NCBI RefSeq assembly: GCF_042648405.1
Contig: NZ_JBHRXV010000007.1
Span: 47,559 to 111,558, forward strand
Direction: 5' to 3'
DNA length: 64,000 nt
Origin: Sphingoaurantiacus capsulatus
Lineage (GTDB): Bacteria; Pseudomonadota; Alphaproteobacteria; Sphingomonadales; Sphingomonadaceae
A program made the translations under genes and the position numbers. The notes beneath the pieces are model-generated. The model made no database searches. It was not told the origin of the DNA and saw only the letters and a program-made list of their open reading frames with translations. Position 1 is the stretch's first letter. Each line of letters opens with the position of its first letter. Shown piece after piece: positions 28,416 through 38,600 of the stretch.

Positions 28416-29930
28416 ATGGTCGCTCACGTTACCACCGTGGCGTTCCTGGGGTTGGAGGCGCGCAGCGTCGATGTGCAGGTGCAGGTCGCCAAGGGCGGGA
28501 TGCACGCCTTCAACGTCGTCGGCCTTGCCGACAAGGCGGTCAACGAATCGAAGGAGCGGGTGCGCGCCGCGCTGGCGGCGATCGGCCTCGCGCTTCCCTT
28601 CCAGCGCATCACCGTCAACCTGTCGCCGGCCGACCTGCCGAAGGAAGGCAGCCATTTCGACCTCGCCATCGCCATGGGGTTGCTCGCGGCGATGGGCGTC
28701 GTCGATGCCGAGGCGCTGTCACACTATGTGGTGATCGGCGAGCTCGGATTGGACGGGCGGTTGGCGCCGGTACCGGGCGTGCTGCTGGCGGCGTTGCACG
28801 CGTCGGAGAAGGATCTCGGGCTCATCTGCCCGGTGACGCAGGGCGGCGAGGCGGCGTGGGCAGGGCGCATCGAGGTGCTGGCGGCGCCCGACCTGCTGTC
28901 GCTGATCAACCATCTGAAGGGCGCGCAACTGCTCGCCCCGCCCGAACGCGCGGTGGCGGACAGTAGCTGGAACGGCCCCGACCTCGCCGAGGTGAAGGGG
29001 CAGGAGACCGCGAAGCGCGCGCTGGAGATCGCGGCGGCCGGCGGCCACAATCTGGTGATGGTCGGGCCGCCGGGGGCGGGCAAATCGCTGCTCGCCGCCT
29101 GCCTGCCCGGCATCCTGCCCGAATTGAGCCCGCAGGAAGCGCTCGAGGTGTCGATGGTCGCCTCGGTCGCCGGGCAATTGGAAGGCGGCCGCCTGCTGCG
29201 CCGCCGGCCCTATCGCGCGCCGCATCATTCGGCGTCGATGCCGGCGCTGGTCGGCGGCGGGGCCAAGGCGCGGCCCGGCGAGGTCAGCCTCGCGCATCTC
29301 GGTGTGTTGTTCCTCGACGAGCTGCCCGAATTCCAGCGCCCGGTGATCGATTCGCTGCGCCAGCCGCTGGAGACCGGCGCCATCGTCGTCGCCCGCGCCA
29401 ATGCGCATGTGAGCTATCCCTCACGCATCCAGCTCATCGCCGCGATGAACCCCTGCAAATGCGGGCATCTGGGCGACGCGGCGCTGGCCTGCTCGCGCGC
29501 GCCGCGCTGCGCCGCCGACTATCAGGCGCGGGTGTCGGGGCCGTTGCTCGACCGCATCGACCTGCACGTCGACGTGCAGGCGGTGTCCGCCGCCGACCTC
29601 GCGCTGCCGCCGCCCGCCGAAACCTCCGCCGACGTGGCCGCGCGCGTGGCTACCGCTCGCGCCATCCAGACGGCGCGCTACGCCGATCACGGCGGTGTCC
29701 GCACCAACGCCGAGGCCGACGGCAAGCTGCTCGAAGCCGTCGCGACCCCCGACGAGCCGGGCGGCAAGCTGCTGGCGCAGGCCGCCGAGGCGATGCGTTT
29801 GTCGGCGCGCGGTTATCACCGCGTGCTGCGGGTCAGCCGTACGCTTGCCGATCTGGCAGGTGCGGAGACGGTGGGGCGGGTGCATGTCGCCGAGGCGCTG
29901 AGCTATCGGCGGCGTGCGCCGGTCAACTGA
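28416..29930 (+). CDS. comM: YifB/ComM family Mg chelatase-like AAA+ ATPase
   Basis: This 504-residue AAA+ protein belongs to the family whose Vibrio and Haemophilus members act as a branch-migration helicase in natural transformation. The N-terminal LonB-like domain is FLGLEARSVDVQVQVAKGG, then GLADKAVNESKERVRAALAA. Walker A is VGPPGAGKS near residue 220 and Walker B LFLDELPEF. CGHLGDAALACSRAPRC supplies the cysteines of the zinc-like insert, and the C-terminal lid contains LSARGYHRVLRVSRTLADLA. The gene stands alone with its own start at 28416. The symbol is by homology; the role in this organism is not known. Confidence 0.92.
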   Translation: MVAHVTTVAFLGLEARSVDVQVQVAKGGMHAFNVVGLADKAVNESKERVRAALAAIGLALPFQRITVNLSPADLPKEGSHFDLAIAMGLLAAMGVVDAEALSHYVVIGELGLDGRLAPVPGVLLAALHASEKDLGLICPVTQGGEAAWAGRIEVLAAPDLLSLINHLKGAQLLAPPERAVADSSWNGPDLAEVKGQETAKRALEIAAAGGHNLVMVGPPGAGKSLLAACLPGILPELSPQEALEVSMVASVAGQLEGGRLLRRRPYRAPHHSASMPALVGGGAKARPGEVSLAHLGVLFLDELPEFQRPVIDSLRQPLETGAIVVARANAHVSYPSRIQLIAAMNPCKCGHLGDAALACSRAPRCAADYQARVSGPLLDRIDLHVDVQAVSAADLALPPPAETSADVAARVATARAIQTARYADHGGVRTNAEADGKLLEAVATPDEPGGKLLAQAAEAMRLSARGYHRVLRVSRTLADLAGAETVGRVHVAEALSYRRRAPVN

Positions 29931-29956
29931 ACGAGCGTGACGAAGGACGGACGCGA

Positions 29957-30295
29957 ATGAGTGAGCATCACGGAAGCTGCCATTGCGGGCGGGTTCGCCT
30001 GACCTTGCGCGACACGCCGACGGAGGCGGGCGAGTGCAATTGCTCGATCTGCCGGCGCAACGGCGGGCTGTGGCATTATTGCGCTCCCGCCGCGCTGACC
30101 GTCGAGGGCGACGGCGTCGCCTATCAGCAGGGCGATCGCGCGCTCGACCTGTGGCATTGCCCGACCTGCGGCTGCACCACGCACTGGACGCCGACCGATC
30201 TGGCCTATCCGCGCGTCGGCATCAACCTCAGGATGTTCGATCCCGCGCTGTGGCACGACCTGCCGCGCCGCCTGATCGATGGTGCCAGCTACTAG
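29957..30295 (+). CDS. GFA family zinc protein
   Basis: This 112-residue protein belongs to the GFA (glutathione-dependent formaldehyde-activating enzyme) fold family. Zinc cysteines are arranged as CHCG, CNCSICRR and CPTCGC, with HGSCHCGRVRLTLRD at the start and LDLWHCPTCGCTTHW in the centre. Most members have no proven function. ATG 29957 begins the conserved part and follows the comM stop by 27 bases. It converges on the zinc-ribbon gene at 30305 with a 9-base gap. Confidence 0.9.
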   Translation: MSEHHGSCHCGRVRLTLRDTPTEAGECNCSICRRNGGLWHYCAPAALTVEGDGVAYQQGDRALDLWHCPTCGCTTHWTPTDLAYPRVGINLRMFDPALWHDLPRRLIDGASY

Positions 30296-30304
30296 CCCGC
30301 CATC

Positions 30305-30661
30305 CTAATCCCGCGCCGCCCGGATCAACCGCCGCCGCGTCTCGTGGCTGCGCGCCGCGCACCACGCCGAGACCGACACGCCCTTCGGCGGCAGCGGGGC
30401 ACCGTCTTCCAGGCGCAGCGCGGTGGGCGATCCCTCGGGCACCAGCGCCAGCACCGCACCGCGCCGGTGGCAATTGTCGCAGATCATCTTGCGCTCGGCG
30501 CGGGCGCGATCGTCGCTGACCCGCTTGTCGGCGAGGATGGCGAGAAAGGTGGCGCGGTCGAACAGCAGTTGCCGGCCGCAGCCGAGGCAGCGGACGAGGA
30601 TATCGGCCTTCTGCGCGACAGCATCGGACAGGCGGCGAAAGCGGATGATTGAGTCGGCCAC
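30305..30661 (-). CDS. Conserved hypothetical zinc-ribbon-like protein
   Basis: This 118-residue protein has two CxxC knuckles, CLGCGRQLLFDR and CDNCHRRGAV, which suggest a single bound zinc. It begins MADSIIRFRRLSDAVAQKAD and ends with a basic helix. I do not recognise a named family; it looks like the short cysteine-rich hypotheticals common in sphingomonads. Direction and location, between the convergent GFA gene and the long leader of the secretion operon, give no functional clue. Confidence 0.65.
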   Translation of the reverse strand: MADSIIRFRRLSDAVAQKADILVRCLGCGRQLLFDRATFLAILADKRVSDDRARAERKMICDNCHRRGAVLALVPEGSPTALRLEDGAPLPPKGVSVSAWCAARSHETRRRLIRAARD

Positions 30662-31046
30662 ATAAGAACAAAAGCAGAATATTCTTCATGTGTGGAGTCA
30701 GCGACTCGGCCATATCAGGGCGCGACGTCCGATAAGGCTAGGGCGGGGATCCATCAGGTGGAGCTCCGAAATGGAGTGCTAAGCGCACCATGTCGCCTAA
30801 TCGTAACAAGCATTTAGCGTGCGAAAAAATGGGAATCCTATCGATATGTATAGGTAGGTGAGGTACACCGCACGCGTACATTCGTCCGCAGTCTCAGGGG
30901 GCGAGACTGTTGCGGGGGGTCTTTAGGTTGCTCTCACCCGAACGGGTGATGGTGACACCGCGCAGAAGCGCTACCGAGATCGCAGGGTTGTGAAGCTGTT
31001 GGCCAGGCACGGCCGGCAGGTTCGCGGAGTTGGGGCGTTCTCATTT
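30662..31046. other. 385-bp leader region upstream of the type I secretion operon
   Basis: No gene is seen here. The first half is the most AT-rich part of the region and contains CCTAT-N8-ATAGG (30837-30854), a possible regulator site. The second half is GC-rich and contains the hairpin TCACCC-GAAC-GGGTGA near 30937-30952, preceded by a GGGGGCGAGACTGTTGCG tract. This looks like a regulated promoter and structured 5' untranslated region for the adhesin-export operon. I could not match it to a named riboswitch. Confidence 0.5.
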
Positions 31047-32369
31047 ATGGGGTCGATGGGTCACGGCGTTTGCCGTGCAGCGATGCTGCGCGCATGCCTG
31101 ACGGCGGCTGTCGCCTGCGCGACGGTGGCGCCGGCGGCTGCGGCGACCTTTGCCCAAGCCCTTAGAACTGTTGCCGAAAATCACCCGCGTCTGCAGGCGG
31201 TTGACGCCATCGCTGCGGGTGGCCGCGCGGATATCGATGCGGCAAAGGCTGCGTGGCGGCCGCAAGTCTCGCTGGTCGGCGACACCGGCTGGCAGCGCAG
31301 CGGCCTTACCTCGCGCTCCGACACGGCCTTCCTGCCCGGCGTCCGCGCCACGCAGCTCGTTTATGACGGCGGCCGCACCGGCGCCGACGTCGCGCAGCGT
31401 CGTTACCGCGCCGAGTCGCTGGCGGTCGAGCATGACCGCGTCCTCGCCGATCTCGCGCAGCGGCTTTCCGATGCCTATCTCGAATGGTCGAGGCAGCGCG
31501 CGCTGCTCGCTATCGCTGACGAGCAGGTCGTGTCGCTGCAACGGCTCGAGACCATGGTTCGCCAGATCGCCGAGTTCGATCGCGGCCGGGCCTCCGACGT
31601 GGCGCTGGTCTCGACGCGGCTTGCCCAGTCCGAAGCGCAGCGCGACGCACGTCGCATCGCGATCTCCGATGCGCGCGCGCTGATCCGCCAAATCGCCGCC
31701 GCCGAGGTCGAGCCCGAAGGCGAGATGCCGTCACCCGACCCCTTCATGCCGAAGTCGCTCGACGCGGCGCTCGGCGCGCTCGACACGCACCCGGCAGTGC
31801 GGATCGCCGATCTGGAGATCAGCCAGGCGGGCGCGGCGGTCGATGCTGCCCGTGCCTGGTGGAAGCCGCGGCTGTCGCTCGATGCGGGCAGCGAATCGGA
31901 AAGCTCGCTCACCGGCCGCACCAATCTGTTCGGCACCGTCGAGCTGAAGCTGCGCTCCACCCTGTCGCCGATCGACGGTGGCGGCGGCTCGGCGCGGCTG
32001 GCGAGCGCGCAGGCCAACGCCTCGGCCGCGCGGCTGGAAGCGCGCTTCACCGAGCGCAATCTGCGCGACGAGGTGGTGCGGCACTGGACCTCGGTCGCTG
32101 ACCGCACGCCGCGGCTCGCGACGCTGTCGGCGCTGGTTGAAACTACCGACGCGTCGAGCGCGGTGGTCGGCGAGCAGTTCAAGCTCGGCCGCCGATCGAT
32201 CCTCGATCTGCTGTCGTTCGAGGTCGAGCGTTTCTCGGCGCGCACCCAGCTCGAAAGCGAGCGCCGCGACCTGCTCGCCGCCAAATATCGCCTGCTCGCC
32301 GTGACCGCTCGGCTCAGCCCCGCCTTCGTTCCCGATGCCGTCGCGGCGCCGGTGGAGGGCGGGTCATGA
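31047..32369 (+). CDS. TolC family outer-membrane protein of a type I secretion system
   Basis: This is the outer-membrane exit duct of the adhesin exporter. The protein has a signal peptide (MLRACLTAAVACATVAPAAAATFAQ) and the TolC helical repeats (TFAQALRTVAENHPRLQAVD, EVVRHWTSVADRTPRLATLS), with LADLAQRLSDAYLEW in the first half and FKLGRRSILDLLSFEVERFS in the second, the paired pattern of the TolC trimer. The start is uncertain (ATG 31047, 31056 or 31083); all precede the signal peptide. The gene overlaps the ABC transporter by 4 bases (ATGA), so export genes are translationally coupled and adhesin-specific. Confidence 0.9.
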   Translation: MGSMGHGVCRAAMLRACLTAAVACATVAPAAAATFAQALRTVAENHPRLQAVDAIAAGGRADIDAAKAAWRPQVSLVGDTGWQRSGLTSRSDTAFLPGVRATQLVYDGGRTGADVAQRRYRAESLAVEHDRVLADLAQRLSDAYLEWSRQRALLAIADEQVVSLQRLETMVRQIAEFDRGRASDVALVSTRLAQSEAQRDARRIAISDARALIRQIAAAEVEPEGEMPSPDPFMPKSLDAALGALDTHPAVRIADLEISQAGAAVDAARAWWKPRLSLDAGSESESSLTGRTNLFGTVELKLRSTLSPIDGGGGSARLASAQANASAARLEARFTERNLRDEVVRHWTSVADRTPRLATLSALVETTDASSAVVGEQFKLGRRSILDLLSFEVERFSARTQLESERRDLLAAKYRLLAVTARLSPAFVPDAVAAPVEGGS

Positions 32370-34435
32370 CCGCGCCGCTGTTCGACGCCATTGCCCGCTG
32401 CCTGACCCTGCAGGGCACGCCCAAATCGACGGGCGTGCTGTCGACCGCCATCGTTCCCGAGGCGGTTGGCGATCCCGCCGCCGTGCTGACCGGCCTCGCC
32501 ACCCTTGGCATCCAGGGCGCCTGGACGCGTGGCGACCGGCTGACCCCCGACATGCTGCCAGCCGTGGCGCTGACCGCCGATGCCGAGCCGCTGGTGCTCG
32601 TCGCCGATGGCGAGACGATCCGGGTGGAGAACGGCGCGGCGCTCGATGGCGAGGCGCTCGCGGCCCTGCACGTCCTTCTGCTGCGTACGCCGGTCGCTCG
32701 CGACACCCGCGCCGATGCGCTGGTCGAAACCGATGCGCCCGGCTGGTTCTGGCCGACGCTCTGGTCCTACCGTCGCTATTTCTTCGAGGCAGGTGCGCTG
32801 TCGGCGGTGATCAACCTGCTGAGCCTTGCCGGCATCATCTTCATGATGACGGTCTATGACCGGGTGCTGCCCAATCAGGCCTATGTGACCTTGTGGTCGC
32901 TGGCCGGCGGCGTCGTCATCGCGATGATCTTCGAGTTCGCGTCGCGCACCTTGCGCAACAAGGTGCTCGACGGCGCCGGCAAGAAGATCGACCTTGTCCT
33001 CGGCGATGCGGTTTTCACGCACGTCCTCGGCACCCGGCTCGAGCATCGCGCCGCCTCGTCGGGCGCGTTCGCCAATCTGCTGAAAGAGTTTGAATCGGTT
33101 CGCAGCTTCGTCACCTCGGCGTCGCTGACCGCGGTCGCCGACCTGCCGTTCGCGCTGCTGTTCCTTGTCGTCACCGCGCTCATCGCCGGGCCGCTGGTCT
33201 GGGTGCCGCTCACCGCTTTCATCCTGGTGCTGGCGCTGTCGCTCGCGGTGCAGATCCCGCTCGCGAAGCTAGCCACCGAAGGGCTGCGTGAAGGCGCCGT
33301 GCGCCATGGCACGGTGATCGAAAGCCTCGAGGGGCTGGAGACGCTGAAGGCGCTGCGCGGCGAGGCGGCGATGCGCCGTCGTCACGAAGCGGCCAGCGCG
33401 GTGATCGCGGGCACCTCGGTGCGCAGCCAGGCGATCTCCAACTTCGCGCTCAACACCACGATGTTCATCCAGCAGGCGGCCGGCGTGCTGCTGCTTATCT
33501 GGGGTGTCTATCTGGCGAGCGCCGGCGAAGTCACTGCCGGCGCGCTGATCGCCTCGGTGCAATTGAATTCGCGCGCGCTGGCGCCGCTCGCCACCCTGTC
33601 GTCGCTGGCGGTGCGCTTCCAGGCGGCGCGCAGTGCCTTGACCGGCCTCAACCGCATCATGGCGCTGCCGCGCGAGCGCGATCCGGCGCGTGCCTATCTG
33701 TCGGGCGACCATTGGCGCGGCGAGATCGAGCTGCGCGGCGTCGAGTTCGGCTATGCGAGTGAAGGCCCGCTCGCCGTTGAAGGCGCCTCGCTGAAGCTGA
33801 AGCCCGGCGACCGCGTGGCCATTCTCGGCCGCATGGGGTCGGGCAAGTCGACGCTGCTGCGGTTGATGTCGGCGCTCTATCGGCCGCGCGCCGGCCAGAT
33901 CTTCCTCGATGGCGTCGAGATGGGGGCGATCGAGCCTGCCGATGTCCGTCGCACCATCCAACTGGTCGGCCAGGATGCGCGGCTGTTCCACGGCACCCTG
34001 CGCGAGAATTTGCGCGCCGCCGCGCCGCAGGCCGATGACGCCGAACTGGTGCGCATCGCCACCGCGCTCGGCGTCGCCGAGATCGCGGCGGCCGATCCCG
34101 CCGGCTTCGACCGGCCGATCGGCGAGCGCGGTGACACCTTGTCGGGCGGCCAGCGGCAGGCGGTGGCGCTGGCGCGCGGGCTGCTGCCGGCGCCGAAGGT
34201 GCTGCTGCTCGACGAGCCGACCTCGGCGATGGACCAGCGCTCGGAGGCCGAAGCGCTGCGGCTGCTCGAATCGCTGCCCGCCGACACCATCATCGTGCTG
34301 GTCACCCACAAGCAGTCGGTGCTGCCGCTGGCCAATCGCCTGATCGTCATGGACCGCGGGCGCATCGTTGCCGACGGGCCCAAGGCGGACGTTCTCGCGG
34401 CGCTCGGCGAAGGTCGGGTGAAGGCGGCGGCATGA
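32366..34435 (+). CDS. Type I secretion ABC transporter (LapB-type)
   Basis: This 689-residue permease-ATPase powers secretion of the adhesin. Residues 1-125 are a C39-peptidase-like domain without the catalytic Cys-His pair (ARCLTLQGTPKSTGV), as in transporters of RTX proteins that keep an uncleaved signal. Transmembrane helices begin near residue 150. The ATPase has GRMGSGKST, the signature LSGGQRQ, Walker B VLLLDEP and the switch histidine in THKQS. It overlaps its neighbours by 4 bases each side. The LapB-like name is by architecture and operon. Confidence 0.94.
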   Translation: MTAPLFDAIARCLTLQGTPKSTGVLSTAIVPEAVGDPAAVLTGLATLGIQGAWTRGDRLTPDMLPAVALTADAEPLVLVADGETIRVENGAALDGEALAALHVLLLRTPVARDTRADALVETDAPGWFWPTLWSYRRYFFEAGALSAVINLLSLAGIIFMMTVYDRVLPNQAYVTLWSLAGGVVIAMIFEFASRTLRNKVLDGAGKKIDLVLGDAVFTHVLGTRLEHRAASSGAFANLLKEFESVRSFVTSASLTAVADLPFALLFLVVTALIAGPLVWVPLTAFILVLALSLAVQIPLAKLATEGLREGAVRHGTVIESLEGLETLKALRGEAAMRRRHEAASAVIAGTSVRSQAISNFALNTTMFIQQAAGVLLLIWGVYLASAGEVTAGALIASVQLNSRALAPLATLSSLAVRFQAARSALTGLNRIMALPRERDPARAYLSGDHWRGEIELRGVEFGYASEGPLAVEGASLKLKPGDRVAILGRMGSGKSTLLRLMSALYRPRAGQIFLDGVEMGAIEPADVRRTIQLVGQDARLFHGTLRENLRAAAPQADDAELVRIATALGVAEIAAADPAGFDRPIGERGDTLSGGQRQAVALARGLLPAPKVLLLDEPTSAMDQRSEAEALRLLESLPADTIIVLVTHKQSVLPLANRLIVMDRGRIVADGPKADVLAALGEGRVKAAA

Positions 34436-35619
34436 GCGCGACCGACCTCTTCCGCCAGCCGCTGGTCGCCGCCCGCGACAATGATCGGCATCCGGCATGG
34501 CTGTGGTTCTCGATCACGCTCGTTGGCCTGATCGTCGCGATGCTGATCTGGTCGCGCTTCGCCATTCTCGAACAGGTGACCACCGGTCCCGGCCAGGTGG
34601 TGCCGTCCGGCCGGCTGCAGATCATCCAGAACCTCGAAGGCGGCATCGTCTCCGAACTGAAGGTGCGCGAAGGCCAGATCGTCGAGCGCGGCCAGCCGCT
34701 GGTGACCATCGACCCGACCCGCGCCGAATCCTCTTATCTCGAAATGGAAAAGCGCCGTCGTGGGCTGCTCGCGTCGGTGGCGCGACTGCGCGCAGAGGCG
34801 ACCGGGCGCGCCATGGTGTTCCCGCGTGAGATCGCGAGCGATCGCGAGCTGGTCGCCAACGAGCGCGCCACCTATGCGGTGCGTCGGCAGGCGGTCGATC
34901 AATCGGTGGCGGCGCTCGCCGCCAGCACCCGGCTGCTGCGCCGCGAACTGGCGATCACCGAGCCGATGGCGGCGCGCGGCCTCGTGCCCGAGGTCGATGC
35001 GCTGCGCCTCCGCCGCCAGCTCAACGAAACCGAGATGCAGATGGGCGAACGGCTCAACCGCTACCGGGCCGACGCCGGCACCGAACTCGCCAAGGTCGAG
35101 GCCGAACTGGCGCAGGTGTCGGAAGTCGCTGCCGGCCGCCGTGACATGTTCGAGCGCACGGTGATGCGCGCGCCGGTGCGCGGCACCGTCAAGAACATCC
35201 AGGCCTCGACGGTCGGTGGCGTGGTGCAGCCGGGTGCCGACATCATGGAGATCGTGCCGCTCGAGGACGAGCTGCTGATCGAGGCGAAGATCAAGCCGTC
35301 GGACGTCGCCTTTCTGCGCCCCGGCCTCAAGGCGACGGTGAAGCTCACCGCCTATGATTATCTGATCTACGGCTCGCTCCCCGGCACCGTCGAGACGATC
35401 GGCCCTGATACGGTACGCGAGTCGAAGCTCCCCAATGAGGAGCCTTTCTACCGCGTGTTGGTGCGCACCGACCGCGCCTACATCCGTCACAACGGCAAGC
35501 TGCTGCCGATCATCCCCGGCATGACCGCGACCGTCGACGTGACGACCGGCCGCCGCACCGTCTTCGATTTCTTCCTGCGTCCCGTCCTCAAGGTCGAGGA
35601 GGCGTTCCGTGAACGCTGA
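34432..35619 (+). CDS. HlyD family membrane fusion protein (LapC-type)
   Basis: This 395-residue periplasmic adaptor links the ABC transporter to the TolC-like protein. A single transmembrane helix (FSITLVGLIVAMLIWSRFAI, about residues 23-42) is followed by the lipoyl half-motifs (PSGRLQIIQNLEGGIVSELK, then the matching RAPVRGTVKNIQ), a long coiled-coil hairpin between them and the C-terminal beta-barrel with VKLTAYDYLIYGSLPGTVE. The length and motif order match the TIGR01843 type. It overlaps the ABC gene by 4 bases; the adhesin starts 68 bases later. Confidence 0.94.
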   Translation: MSATDLFRQPLVAARDNDRHPAWLWFSITLVGLIVAMLIWSRFAILEQVTTGPGQVVPSGRLQIIQNLEGGIVSELKVREGQIVERGQPLVTIDPTRAESSYLEMEKRRRGLLASVARLRAEATGRAMVFPREIASDRELVANERATYAVRRQAVDQSVAALAASTRLLRRELAITEPMAARGLVPEVDALRLRRQLNETEMQMGERLNRYRADAGTELAKVEAELAQVSEVAAGRRDMFERTVMRAPVRGTVKNIQASTVGGVVQPGADIMEIVPLEDELLIEAKIKPSDVAFLRPGLKATVKLTAYDYLIYGSLPGTVETIGPDTVRESKLPNEEPFYRVLVRTDRAYIRHNGKLLPIIPGMTATVDVTTGRRTVFDFFLRPVLKVEEAFRER

Positions 35620-35687
35620 CCGGCCCGCTTCCCGCCAATCCTGCCTGCCGGCCGCCCCGGTAGTTTCGCGCTTCTAGGAGACTTTCC

Positions 35688-38600
35688 ATGGCTCTCATCG
35701 CACGCATTCACACCGCCGGTCAGCCGACCCGCACCGTTCGCCTCCGCAAGGGGCGCAACAAGCTGGTGCTGCAGCCCGGCGAGAAGGTGGAGATCGTCGA
35801 CGAGGCCACCGGGCAGGCCCCGGCGCAGGCCGCGGCCGACCGCGCCGGCGACGATCTGATCGTCAGCGCCGGCGACGGCGTGACGGTGCGGATCGAGGGC
35901 TTCTACGCCGCGGGCGGCGGCGAGATGTACACGCTGAGCCTGCCGGGCACCGCCTATGCCGAAGTCACCCCGGCGACCTCGCTCGCGGCGTGCCAGGCGG
36001 AAGCGGCGGCGGGCGGTGCCGCGGCGGGCGGCATCGGCGGGACGACCATGGCGATCATCGGCGCGGTGGTGGCGGCCGCCGGCGTGGCGGCGGTGGCGAG
36101 CAGCGGCGGCAAGGATTCGGGCGGCGGCGGCCAGACCCCCAATGTGGTTCCGCCGGCGACCCCGACCAACCTCGACCTCGCGGCGGCCGACGACAGCGGC
36201 GCGTCGAACAGCGACAACGTCACCAGCCGCACCAGCGCGCTCACCATCACCGGCCGCGGCGAAGCGGGCACCACGGTGCAGATCCTGTCGGGCACCACCG
36301 TACTCGGCAGCGGCACCGTCGCCGCCGACGGCACCTTCAGCATCGATATCTCGCTGCCGGCGGGCGCCACCACCATCACCGCACGGGCGCAGAATGGCGG
36401 CGGCACCAGCAGCATCTCGGCCGGCCTCACCATCACCGTCGATGCAACCGCGCCAGGCGCCCCCGCCGGGCTCGACCTCGCGGCGGCCGACGACAGCGGC
36501 GCCTCCAACACCGACAACATCACCAACCAGACCAGCGCGCTCACCATCAGCGGCACCGCCGAGGCGGGCGCCATCGTCGAGCTGTTCACCGGTACCACCA
36601 GCCTTGGCACCGTTACCGCGGGCGCCGGCGGCGCGTTCAGCTTCGAAATCAGCCTGCCGGCCGGCACCGCTGCGCTCACCGCGCGCGCCACCGACCTTGC
36701 CGGCAACGTCAGCAATGTCTCGGCGACGCTGACCATCGTCGTCGACACCAGCGCGCCCGGCGCGGCGACCGCGCCCGATCTCGCGGCGGCCGACGACACC
36801 GGCGTGTCGAACACCGACAACATCACCAGCCAGACCAGTCAGCTGACGCTGAGCGGCACCGCCGAGGCGGGCGCGCGCGTCACGCTGTCGAACGGCGCCA
36901 CCCCGCTCGGCATCGTCACGGCAGGGGCCGATGGCAGCTACAGCCTCGACGTCACGCTCGCGGCAGGCACGCATACCATCATCGCGCAGGCGACGGATGC
37001 GGCCGGCAACATCGGCGCCGCCTCGAGCGTCACCACCGTTACCGTCGACACCACCCCGCCGGCCGCGATCGGCATCGGCAGCATTTCGGGCGGCACCATC
37101 AACACGACCGAGCAGGCCGCCGGTGTCACCGTCGCGCTCACCGGCTTTGAAAGCGGTGCGGCGCAGGCCGTGACCCTGAGTGGCACCGACGCCGCCGCGC
37201 CGGGCCAGACCTTGACGGTGCAGGCCACCGTCGATGCCAGCGGCAATCTCGCGCTGACTCCGGCGATCCTGGCGCGCTTCGCCGACGGCAATTTCACCAT
37301 CACCGCGACGCAGACCGATGTTGCCGGCAACGTCAGCACCGCCGCGACGGCGACAGCCACGCTCGACCGGTCGGCGCCGGCGCTGACCATCACCACGTCG
37401 AGCACCGCGCTGGAATTCGGCCAGACCGCGACGCTGACCTTCACCTTCAGCGAGGCACCGACCGGCTTTGCGGCGGGCGACGTGGCGGTCACCGGCGGCA
37501 ACATCTCGAACTTCACCGCGACGGCAAACCCGCTCGTCTACACCGCCACGCTGAATCCCGTCGGCGCGGCCGGCGCGGTGGTCGTCACCGTCGCCAACGC
37601 GACGTTTACCGATGCGGCGGGCAATGCCGGCACCGGCGGCAATGCGCCGGGCATCAGCTATGATCCGGGCACCACCGGTTCGGCGGTCGACGGTTACATC
37701 GCCTTTGCGCTCGTCTTCCGCGACACCAACAATGACGGTGTCTGGAACCGCGAGAACTTCACCGACAGCAACAACAACGGCCTGTGGGATGCGGGCGAGG
37801 CGTTCGTCGATACCAACGGCGACGGCCTGTGGACCGCGACCGAGCGCTTCACCACCACCGATTCGAACGGCAACTTCGCCAACCTCGGCGGAGCGGGCCG
37901 CATCGTGCTGGCGCCGCTCGTTGCCGGCAACGGTGACGTGCTGTCGCGCGATATCTCGACCGGCGGCACCTTCACCAAGCAATTCTCGGCCGCCGAAGGC
38001 TCGACCGTCGTCACGCCGCTGACCACGCTCGTCGAGGCGCTCGCCGGCACCGGCGCCAGCGCGGCGCAGGTCGCGCAGGCCGAAGCGACGGTGAAGGCCG
38101 CGCTCGGCATCAGCAGCAGCGTCGATCTCGCCACCTTCGACCCGATCGCCATGGCGAATGCGAGCGGCGCATCGGCGGCCGACCAGCAGACCGCGGTCGA
38201 AATCCAGAAGATCGCGGTGCAGGTCGCCAACGTGCTCAACGTCGTCGCGACGGCGGCGAAGGCGGCGGGTTCCTACAGCACCGAGGCCGAGGCGTCGGTC
38301 ATCGCCGCGAACTCGCTCGCGACGCAGATCACCAATGCCGGCACCGGCGGCACGCTCAACCTGTCGAACAGCTCGGTCGTCTCGAACGTCATCTCGGCGG
38401 TGTCGTCGCAGGGCGATATCGCCGGCCGCCAAAAGCTCGACGATCAGGCGGAATCCGTCTCGACCGCGCTCGCCACCGTCAACGAGGCGGTCAGCCAGGT
38501 CGATGCGACGTCGAACGTGAACTCGGCTTTCGCCCAGGTCGTCGCGACGCAGATCGTCGCGCAGGTCGATCTCGCCGCTGCGGCTTCCAATGCCGTCTCG

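Noticed and set aside
30662..31046. A cyclic-di-GMP riboswitch in the leader of the secretion operon
   Set aside because: I looked for the conserved GEMM core and saw no convincing match; only a simple hairpin and a palindrome remain.
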